From Branchiostoma floridae (taxonomy: Eukaryota > Chordata > Leptocardii > Amphioxiformes > Branchiostomatidae), in assembly GCF_000003815.2 (NCBI RefSeq), contig NC_049981.1, forward strand, positions 22,189,089 to 22,253,088: DNA of 64,000 bases, written 5' to 3'. Made by a program: the position numbers and the translations under genes. The notes under the pieces were generated by a model. It worked only from the letters and a program-made list of their open reading frames with translations, made no database searches and was not told where the DNA came from. This document shows, piece by piece, positions 26,401-38,400 of this stretch; position 1 is the first letter of the stretch; each line of letters opens with the position of its first letter.

Positions 26401-29400
26401 TTCCTGACCATTTTAATTTCATAATGAAGTTCATAATGAAGGCATTTTTTTGTCAAACCTTTTTATTTTTGTATGCTCGCATCAGTTTTTGGATTCCCCG
26501 GAGGATGTCATCAGTATAATCAAATAACCATGGCCTAAGGTGCAGCTATACAGGCTCGCGTAAATCATCTTCAGACTGCACAGTGGGGCGCAAAGGGAGT
26601 CGAGGCGACCGTAAGGCGACCGTATCGCACACAGAGATATACCGACTTACCAAGGTGATGGTACATTGTGGGATTTGCGGACCAGACTAACACGACGATT
26701 TTGAAATATATTATAATGTAGATTAAAGTTATTAGGATCGTAGTTGTGTAATTAGGATTGTAGTACTTAGTGTAAAGTATTTAATTACTTTGTATTGATC
26801 AATTGATTTATTTATTTTTTTTCCGCAACAAATACCATCATCTGCTAGAGACGTTGCCAGGAAGGAAATGTACTATTTGTTTGTTTGTTTGTATTGTATA
26901 CCGGTAAACCACCTCATAAATCTGGTGTATGATTTGCAGACAGTAGGTACACAATGTTTTTAGTAATGAGGCAACTCCTTAAACACGGGAACCCCGTTTT
27001 ACGTCCATTCCGAAAGATGCGTAACACATCAGATTTGAATTGAAGAGTACAAGCTGCATACCCGGACAGATCCATTTGATCCACTCAGACCGGGAAGGTC
27101 CCCGAAAGTGTGGCGGATTCTTTCACGTGAATTGTGGCTCTCCCCAACCACTTTGTGCTTCTATCAAACTTCGTTCTATAAGCCACAAGCGTATATAAAA
27201 TGAAGACTACGTCATAGTCGGTCCAGGAAGTTATCAAATACTGATTTCGGACCTTACTAAATTTCTAAGCATACTATTTTCGTGACTTAAGACTTCGTCA
27301 ACAACCACAGTCAATTCGTCTAAGTGGAAACCTCAGCATCAGTGTTGGCTGTAGACTACACATCGCTAAGTCTTTACCTGAGAGTTTAGTTGTCGTGCCT
27401 TCCTCCTTGGGACACAGAGGTCAAAAGAGACCATGTGCTGTGTTATAATGTAGAGTTATTTCAGCTGTATATTCAGGTGTTACCCATTTGAGATCATTTG
27501 AGTACTTCTTCTTCTTCGTTATTACGTGCTTAACCTCATTACAGGGGTGGTCTGAGGAATTGTTTTAATTCAAAGGTACGTATTGTAGGAATTTGGCGCG
27601 CTATAAATATTTTGTATTTCAAAACCTCCATTTAGTTTGAAATTTGTTGCGTTACATGTTTCCACATTTCCACCATTGTTATACAACCAATTTAGCAAGT
27701 CACGAGAAGTCCCCTAAGCTTTGGTAGCCTGCCAAAAAGTTCTCATTCTGACAAACATGGCTGACATGTCGTGGGACTGGTTTATTTGTAAAAACATTTC
27801 CACGACAAAACAAAGTCGTTTTCATACGCCGTGAATGTCACTCTTTAGTGTCACTGTAGTGTCATCTTATGTTGTATGACAATGTGACTTGATGACAAGA
27901 TTCTACAATATATACTTTTTTCTGATTAGGTGTTGTAAAGACAGACGGACACTTACAAAGACATACATGTGTGATACGTATTTAGATAGTAGATACGGTT
28001 AGATCAGTGATAGTTGATCACGCCAGCACTGCCAATTCGTAGCACCCTTTCCGAGTGGTTTCTGACTGGTGGTTGGTAGATGTACTGGGTTTTCCCAGGG
28101 GTTTCCATTAACGTTACAGAATGTGACTACAGTGCAGTAATGTAAGGATGGCGCAACCACGAACTCAAAACTAATGCGAACACTTCATCATTGTCCCTCT
28201 ATCGCGACATTAAATCCCCGCGAACATTAACTACACTACTCGTCCGGGGCCCCCTTTTCCAATTGTGACCGAAACTGGATTGATTTGATAAAAGAAGGGT
28301 AGCCTCCTTCATAGCGGGTTGAATTTAAGTCGGACTTAAAATGAACCCGGGACCCGGTACCAAATAGACGCCGTGACCTACCCGTGGAGAACATCGAGGG
28401 CTATCCCCGCTATCCAGCAGTCTATCGCCTAGTCTCCAAGCAGACCCGACGGTGCCTTAGAAATAGTATCAAAGCTGGCAAGGGGCTTAGTATACTCCGG
28501 TGTCCGTTTGACTCCCTTTGGCTGGCTATCTCCCTTTTGCCGCCTATACTCATTTGCCAGCTTTGATACTATCTATAAGGCACCATAGGGTGACCCGGTC
28601 TGCTTGGAGGCTATCTACCGCCTTGTACCGGGACACATTTTGTGGCTACGGAGCCCGGCCGGGACCACTTCCCTGACGGGCACCGGTGCAATTGGGACCT
28701 AAGCCTTATAGAGCCTGGTTTAGGCTTAGGTCACAATTGGAAAAAGGGGCCCTGCCGGGCAGTTCACGGGCTGTTTTTTGGCACTTTCGGGCGTGACCCC
28801 TGCGTTGCCCTGTGGGACACCTCGCGGCTGCCGGGGTATTTTGAGGCCCGGCCGGGACCCTGAGTCTGATTTAAGTCTGACTTAAAATGAACCAGGGACC
28901 CGCTCGTACAACCACCCCGCGTCCTAATCGTGACAACACCGAGAGGGACCCTTCCGGTTGCCGGCAGTCTGTCGGAATAAATTCGTTACGTCAAAGACCA
29001 GGTTTACAGAATAAAAGTGTGTAATTCGTAACACCGGGTCAAATATGTGACGTCACAGATAACGTGAAAGGACAAAAGCCGTGAACTTACACGTATCGCA
29101 GTGCAGTTCTTACGCGTATTACAATGGAGTTAAGTGCATAGCGCTATACCAAGGGGAAGGAGAAGACAAGGGGAAACAGCCCTTAGCCCACTAGGCAGGC
29201 GGAAGAATTCAGCAACAGACACTTCTGCAGACAAGGGCAACAGAGGGGGATAGGACAACACACCACACAACAGACCACATAATAGGCTGCATCACTGAGA
29301 AGCAGGACGAACAGATAGCCTCCTTCATAGAAAGCTACTATGCTTTTTACGATATTACAACCCCAGACTACAGAAAGAAGCTGAAGAAAGATGTTTGGCT

Positions 29401-32400
29401 GAAGAAGGACGTTTCCTCTAGCTCTGCAATTGGCCGACGGAACGCCAAACTTTCAGTCATTCGGACGGAATCGGACCCAAAAGCCATTTTTTTTCGTTTT
29501 ACAAATATAAAAATATAGGCCTCAACAGTTTGGCAAGTCATCCGCCGACATTGAAAATTCCAATAACATATTCATTTAGTTTAGAAGCGTAACAGTGCCG
29601 CACGTCAGTGCGAGTGCGAGGAAAAGTTGTAAAATAACCGTGCCGCATGCGCAGTGAACGGACCCCGGCGTACCGCACCAGTACTCCAAGTCCAGTGATG
29701 TACTACCTTAAGTGAATGCAGGCAATGCTTGTTTTTATACCCCTTAAATATGACGAGTGCCCGCCAGGAGCCTGCCTGGTTCCCTGCCGTTGTTCGCAGG
29801 GCATGCGGCAGGGTCCCTGTAACTGCCCCACCGGGCTGTGAGAGACAAACGTTAACCTGTCGGACCCCGCAGGGGTGACTACAGGACACCGTCAGAACAT
29901 CTGACGGGTGTCTGCCGGAGACGAACCTAGGAAGGTGGAAATTTTTTAAAGAAAAATGACGGGTTGCCCGCCGGAACACTCCGGGACCCCCATGGGGCAG
30001 CGTTTGATTGTGAACACGACAGCGGGTAAACAGCCGGTGTCCGCCCGACTTCAGAGCCCGGCCGGGGCTACATCCCTGACGGGCACCGGGCCAATTGTGA
30101 CCCTAGCCATAGCGAGGCTAGGTGAGTGGCGAAAAGTTCCTGACCGCCCCTCCCGTAACTTCTGCAATAAGATACACCATGGAAAAGTTCAAAGGTGTGC
30201 TTTTCTTTTGTTAAACGAGGCGGTTGTTGTACACTGTAAACAATGGACCAATCCTGATCGAACAAATAGAACCAGGTAGAACCCCCTATTCTATTTCGAA
30301 CGTGAACAAACTTGGGGCGGGACTTCAGGTTCGGTCGATTACGTCACCGTGTTTGCCGTGGGTAATCATACCAGGCGCCGGTGTACTACAGTTATATAAC
30401 ACGTTTACACGTGATGGAAGTTTCCGCGTTGAACTTGTTAGAAGGGGTCACTGCAGTCCGCGTGGTTTCCTAGAGACCCAAACTGTACCGTGCTCAGGAA
30501 CAAAGGGAGAAATTGTACACGGTGCTGAACCAACCGGCCGACACCCCTTCCCAAAAAAACTACTCTCCAAGCAGAGGTTAGGCTCCGGTTGTTTTTTTAA
30601 CGTTTTTAAAGTCGTTTTTATCGGGCTTTTTAATTTGTATTGTGTTTTGTTTTGTCAAAACCTAACATCTGCAGGCACACGGAACTTTCAATGCTCCATA
30701 ATAAACCTAGGTTTTGACAATACAAGACAAGATAAGATAAAAACTTTAAAAACAACCGGAGCCTTACCTGTGCTTGGAAAGTAAAAAAAAAACGTCACAA
30801 CCAATCAATTCAACCCAACAAATAAATAAACAAATAAGCAATCTAACTAACTAACTAACTATCAAACAACGAGGGGCCTTCCGACTGAAGCTATAAAATA
30901 AACGATAGCATAGACCACCCAGATATAAAATCAACAAAGCCAAGGTTCATATATTGTGGGACATATTAAAGCAAAAGCCACTCTATCTAGGCGAAAGCCT
31001 AAAGTCCTTACACAAGAATAGCATGTTAACAAAATCGGAGGATATACGATAAATCTATAATGTTAGGTTACCTAACAAACAACAAGAACAACACATATTG
31101 CATATATTTTACATGATTAAAGATTTCAAGACTGATAATATCTAACATCGGAACCACAGTAGGTCATCCATAGTTCAGTGGTCGGGTGACGGTCCTCGAC
31201 ATGTGCAAACAAACTGTTTGTAATTTGTGACCAAAGAGGTAGATAAGCACAGGATACAAGCTGACATTACACAATGCGTTCCCCAAATACAACGTGCGGA
31301 GATGCGAGATACTTGAAGGAGGGGGGGGGGGGGTGTTCTGATCAAGGAACTCGAGGTTGTTCTGATCTTGTCCTCAGCTAACCCCACTCTCAAAGCAGAC
31401 GTTTGGTGGGGAGGAAGACTGTGACCTTCTCCCAACTTGCCTCGTTTTCAGTGAATGGGCAGACGTTCAGAAAATGAGCAAAATCTAAGGTTAAAATCTT
31501 CCCATCCAAGCTCAGCTTGGAGAGTAATCTGACTTCACGTATGTTGACAAGCCAGAAATCTCTATTTTGTTTACCTATTTGTTTGTTTGTGTTTATGAAT
31601 ATGGAAACGACTGAATGATTTGCTTGCCAACTTCTTTGGTAAAATGGCCCATTCCTCTTATATTATAATCTCCAAGCAGATCCTACAATGGCATAAGATA
31701 GTACCAAACAAACTGACCAAGTAGTGTAGTCAACCAACAGGTGTCCATTTGCCCGGTAGCGAAACACTCTTAAGCCGGCTTTAGTCCTCTACCAGCTTTT
31801 GATACTATCTTATGCTACCGTAGAATCTGCTTGGAGATTACTTATATTCCACCCACCACAGCCACCAGAATCAGCAAAGAAGCCTCTTTCGAGACTAGCT
31901 CGCTAAAGTCGTTCTGGGGTTATGCCAAAATGCGGCACGCACATGCGCAGTGGCACCAGACTTGGACTTCCAGACGTCTACTCACGGGTCATTACGTATG
32001 CAACACCAGGCGTCCTTATGACATGAGATTGGTCTGGGTAACTCAATGTGTGGGTCAATCAAACCACAAATGCAACAGATGGAACTATTAGAGTATTTAG
32101 TATTTGATAATAAAACTTGTGTCGTTGGCTGCTCCGAAATTCAAAGTAAAGGCGTGATTAATCTCCAAGCAGATGCTACGGTAGCATAAGATAGTATCAA
32201 AAGCTGGATTGAAGCCGGCCTAGGAGTGTGTTTCGCTACCAGTAGCGCCGGGTTCAATCCTCTGCCAGCTTTTGATACTATCTTATGCTACTGTAGGCTC
32301 TGCTTGGAGATTAGGCGTGATAGCATTCATCTTCGGCCGTCGTGCTATTTTGGTACCGTAAAATTATCCAACAGACGAACGAACTGCCGACAAAGACCTA

Positions 32401-35400
32401 AGACGGTCTTTCCGAAACAAGACAGTTTAATTTTGTATGACACGTGCAAAGAATGGTCTCGGCTGCTATTCTCCAAGCAGAGGTTGATGGGCAAAATTGT
32501 GGCTTATGTCGTTTCCAACTATAGAAGCCGTCGTTTTCTGTCAGATAAGACACCAGGTGTTACTTTTCTCCATCAACATCTGCTTGGAGAGTACTCGGTT
32601 GCATCACTTCCAATTTGTCGTACATTAATAGTTTACCTCTGTTATCAATACGTGTTCTTACTCATGATTTTATCAATGCTTTCATGTTAAGTGGTGTCGT
32701 CAGCATACGAATGCAAGCTTAGACAAATCGGGACGTGTCGCAATACCCCTGTCACATCATCCACGATCTTCGGGCGTATCGATGGAAGATCGGCCATGAC
32801 AGAGGGTTGCGCGTATTTTTCACCTGAAAACCGTCCCTGTCACATATAAGCCATACTTTGTACCTTGTACAATTGTTGTGCAATTAAGGTATAATTATAA
32901 GCGAGGCTCGGGCGATTGCTGCAGAATCGTCGCTCGATCGATTTTCGTGCAGTTCGACAGGGGTATTAGGGATTAAGGCAACTTACCATAAGGGGATTGT
33001 GTATTTTTCAGATGTCTGTTGTGTCAAGTATCCAGTGTTATCTCTTCCTCTAACCGAGGAGGTAGAAAAAAGGACAACCTCCTTGCTCTAACTCGCACGA
33101 TCCACGATCGGCTACATTACATCATTGTCAAGTCAACACTTCAAGCCGTCCCAAAATTCCAGCTCAAGTGAAAACTACATATTTTAACATCGCCTTGGCC
33201 ACTTATGTGGTTGACAATTGTTTGCACTACACGGCATATCTTTTACTTTATCAATTGGAGAAGTCGGTCACCTGGGCAGCGATATAAAAGGGGTAAAGTC
33301 GAATTTTATATTGTCTTGGAGCAAAGAGTCATGTAAATTTATACTGGTCCCAAAACGGTTAGAAAACTACTATGATTCGCTAAAATCTGCTTGCGGACTG
33401 CTTGAACTCTTTAGGGGAGATTAGACTTCGCAGAATTTCAGATTGGCTGTGTTTATTCAATCTTTTTTTTGGGGGGGGGGGTATTCGAGATTTCAAAGTT
33501 TGGCTAAAGATCTCTACGGAAGGTAGAATAATTCCTTCTAAAATTGCGAATCAGCGCTACCAAACAAAATGAAAAACAAACGTTAACGCTGGTCGGAAAG
33601 TCTGCGAAGGCTTGAGGCTCATGCTACTAATACGCGCTTCATTCAGTCAAAGCTTCATAAATTATAGAAAGCGTACAATAATAAATCCCGCAATGAACTG
33701 CCTAAGGTTATACTTTTTGACAAAGCAAACCATTCTTTCAGAAAGGGGCGTTTATATTGTTTTGGCGTAAGGTTATGACGGAACGACCTGTCGCGACAGT
33801 CGTCGTTTAACTTAAACCTTACATGCCTTAGGGCCATGAAATTCTTTTGTTGTGTAGGTGGGGCAGCTAGTGCACAAGTACAGCCACTATGCAGCATTGT
33901 CTATACTTTCAAAGTGACCTTTTCCTTATATGCCGAATTTTTCGACCAGGGGGAGGCTGGTCGAAAAATACGGCATACACGAAAAAGGTCACGATTTTCC
34001 CCACCAACCTCTGCTTGGAGAGTACATTATTTACCCAACAGCGACAACAGAAAAGCAGAGCAAAATCACCCTTCCAAAGAGCCGTCAGCTTGCTAATCTG
34101 TACTCTCCAAGCAGAGGTTGAGTCGCGTAGATATAGTACTATAGTAGTAGTCGGAAAAGAGCGGCTCTGTAATTTTTCCGACTACTATATCTACGCGAAT
34201 CAACCTCTGCTTGGAGAGTAGCTAATCTGATCGTTATGGTTCATTGCACCACCACTATCTGTCAGCAATATCTTTACCTTGAACCGCAGCTAGTAGATAC
34301 CCTCGCGAGCTCCTTCTCGGTATCCAAACAGATGTTGGGGAGACTACATCGTTATAGATAGTTACGTTTCTCTGCTGTCCGTTTCTGTCACATACCACCT
34401 TCCTACATACAGGTTTGTGACTACGATCTAGTCACCACCTACATCTGATTGGAGATTACAGATCGCAAACATAGACAGTGCTGATGCAATGGACCATGTC
34501 GCCTGAAGTGGGCGTGTGTTACGTTACTTTGCAGACTTGAGAGGGTTCATTGGAGCCCTCTCAATGGTATCTACCAGACTCTTTAGGTAATATTATCCAT
34601 CTTATTTGGCCAGCCGTTACTATCTGTTAGCCCCAAGACGTCTGGGCGAGTCTTAAGTATCCATGGCCATGGCTCACCTCCACCTCTACATAAAAAAGGG
34701 ATTTCCCTACTTCCAAAATGTGAACAGATTAACTCTTCCTATCTTTCATTCCTATCTCCAAGGGCCGTGAAAGACAACACACTGCAAAGGGGCACTGAAA
34801 GAACGTTAACGTTTGAAATAAATATTTTTCGTTGACAAAATTGGCTTCTTCCTCATAATAATTTTCAGACATTTTTTCGCCGAAAAGGGATATGCCAATG
34901 TGATAACGTTACTATTCATTAGGTTACCATTAGGTGCTAGTGAAAACAAACTCATGCCTTTTGTTCGTGACAAACGACTTCCACTAGCGCGGTAAAAGTT
35001 TCTTTCAACGTGGGCACAAACAAGGGTTAATTGTTCCCTGTCGACATGTCTGTTTCTGGTACCGACAACCTGTTACTAGTACATGCAGTCAGGGCATACT
35101 CAAGACTCTGGTCCATTTGAATGTGAAACCTTGCATGTCACACCACTGCCACACAAGGTTCGTCCTGACCCCCAGGAACGATGCCAAGGCTCCCAGCAGG
35201 AGAGAACCCAGAAAGGACGCGAACCCTCCCGACGAGAAGAAAAAAAGATCATTGCTGCCTTGAGATTGGGTTACTCTTATTATGGACTGACTACCGCTGC
35301 TAAAAGAACGGTGATAGTTTTTCGAGACCAGTCGTGCACGTAAGAGTCACGTAACGTTGCGTATATAAGTGGCTGCTCACGTACACTGAAGTCACAACAT

Positions 35401-38400
35401 AAGTAATTACGTATAGTATACACCCGACCTACACCATGCTCCCTACTGTTAATTATTCTTTCCGTTGGCACTCCATTGTGGCCGCAATTCAGTTGAATTG
35501 GGATGGATTCGTGTCAACTGTTTAGCCAAAGAACCCACAGAAAGAACTTACAACGTACTATTCGTAGGCTTTACCGACTGCGAGCAGATTCTCATATACA
35601 GTACTACCGGGGTACAATAATAATTTACGTGCAACGGAACTTGAAATTTACATACAACAAGCTGAGAGATCATAGTCTCTATTCTCAGTCCTCACCTAAG
35701 CATATCATAGATCTTGTGAATGTGGACGTATAACTTACGTACCTGAAACTATCGCTCAATACAGTTCGGTAGGTAGTAGGACTGGGCGTGCTTTCCCGCG
35801 TGTCTCCTTGACTGCCGTCTACTAAAACTTGCGAGGCGCCCTGCCTTGGTTTGGGTTACTTAGTAATCCGACCCACGTTTCTGTGACGTCACAGCGCATA
35901 CATCAACCAATGACAAGCCCTAACATTCAAGTGACCCGGAGCGCAAGGTCCTAGCCAGTGGCTCTTGTGTTAGCCTCGCACATAGGCTCTTTCATCGTAA
36001 ACCGTATATGGCTCGTTAGGTGGTAATTCCTCGTGTACGAATGTTTCTATGAACGTTTCTACGTTTGCCATATTAGGCATAAGTCGAATTTGAGTGGTAG
36101 GTGGAGCCAAGAAGTCAAAAGTCACTGAACAAACAAACTTCACGGAACGCTTGGCTCCAGTGACATAAAACAAACATGCTTTTGCTCACGGTATTTAAAT
36201 GAAGCAAAGTATTCAAATGAAATTTGGTACACACGCACACAAACACACATTTGTGTTAAACCGACGTAATTATGTATTTAGGCTTCAGGCAAATCACTGG
36301 CATGTCAAAGTTCTAACCTCTGTTGGCTTCGCCTGGGATATTGTTGAACAAATAGAATTCCACGACCCCATACCTTCGCTAAACTGTATTAACCATTATG
36401 ATGGTTGTAATATAAATGTTTCTCACTGGTTATAAAGATATCTATTTCAAATACAATGTAGTTTCAAATGTATTGCAAATAGTCTACACCTAGATGACAG
36501 ACGGTTTCCATTGACATCTTGACAAAGACAAACCAAACATCAAGACGATCCGTGAACCCCATATTGAGTTATTCATTTATTTATTTATTGATCTTTAGGG
36601 TAGTCCCTTCAGTTCTCTTTCAAAGTTTGAAACTAAAGCGTCTCCTGCAGTGGAAAAGGCGGCCCTGCAGTTCCAGAGTAACCTGCTAGAAGACCCAAAC
36701 ATACACCACGTATTCCTTACGTTACAAGCCCTCAGTCGCCAAAAAAAAAATGACCACAGCGCTTCAAGGTCAAAAGATAAACAAAAACGGAAATTCTGCT
36801 GCAGTACCAAGGTCACATACAAGGGGGCCCAAAATTGACATTGACCTTCGTCTTACCAACTCCTACCAACATACCTAGTATCATCGTAATCCATCCAGAG
36901 GTTCTTGATTTATGCTGACTACAAAAATCCAGAAACACAGACAGACAGACAGACCCAAAACTATATCTCCATTTTTCATGGAAATATTTTCATGGAAATA
37001 TTTTTCATGGAAACATAACCTTCTACGGAAGGTAGTAAAAGCTCAAGACCTGACACGGCCGAGAAGGCAAGGTCTTGTGTGAGGACGAGAAACTTTTAAT
37101 ATATACAATAGACCGATCCAGTAGACCATCCTACCTCCGTCAAAACGTAGAAATTCAGAATAAAAACATAGACATAAAACCTTTGACGGACACTCAGCCA
37201 CTCTCTCATTGGTCGAATCGTTAATTGTGATTGACAGTCGGATTGATATACCCCGCGTTAAATAGTATTCAATTATGTATACAGTCAAACCTGTCTATAG
37301 TGGCCACTCAAGGGACTGGTCAAAACTGGCCACTATAGAGCCACAATTTACCTCCGTAATATTGGTGTCGTCTATTGACCTTATATGACCTCGTTTGTCA
37401 GCGGGTATGGGTAGCGCCAGTTTACGAAGTTTTGTTTTGAAAATAAGTCAAAGAGGTTTTTAATCCGGCGTAGGGTGACGATACGGCCGCTGTATATGGC
37501 CGAACGCGTGCCGAAACATAGATCAGCGGTCCGCGTGGCCGTAATCGGCAGTTTTTTTTTACCTGCGGGACCGGAAATCGTGTGACCGTGGCCGCGTTGG
37601 ACAGGTGGCCGCTAAGCCTATTTCTTAATCATTACGAATCAAGGGACCGACAAAAAGTGGCCACTATGGGCAGGTGGCCGGTATGCAAAGGTGGCCGCTA
37701 ATACAGGTTTGACTGTATACACATGCATATGTAACTGATTTACGTTTGGGACGGCATCTCTTAAGCCCCCTTCACACGAGAGCACGAATGAGCCGGAATG
37801 CCGTCGGAATGAATATTCTTTTCTATTCCTGGCAATTCGTAATGTGTTCTAACTGCATTCCAGCTATTCGTGCCCATTCTTTTGGTTAGCCCAAAAACTG
37901 TCGAGGTGCGTTCGAAGTGGAGAAATATCGAATGGCATTCATAGTGGATTCTAAGTGGATTCTAACTATTCCTACTGCATTCCCATTTGGAATTCCCACC
38001 TGAATGGCCCCGAATGTGGCACGAATTTTGCAAATAATTCATTCCGGCTGGTTCTGCTCGATTCCTGCTGATTCGGTTTCAGTGTGAATGCCCTATAATC
38101 AGCGACACTTGCGGCAGCAGTCAGAATTGCTCTGAGGAAGGTGACAGACGGTCACCGAAACGTCGATGGAACAATGCTCTTGGTTGTGTACAATCTTGTC
38201 ATTTAGTGACGTCCCCTACTTACTGAACTATTTACGGGTCGGGGATAAACATCACATCTTGTTTAACACAGAAATTCATCTGTGTTGGTAATCATAGAGT
38301 ACATACAAAACTTTTAGTAGCTAAACTTTCTTCCAAAACTAAGGTGTACACGGATCGAATTTCAACGACCACTGTCGCCTTCTTCAGAATCAATCAATGG

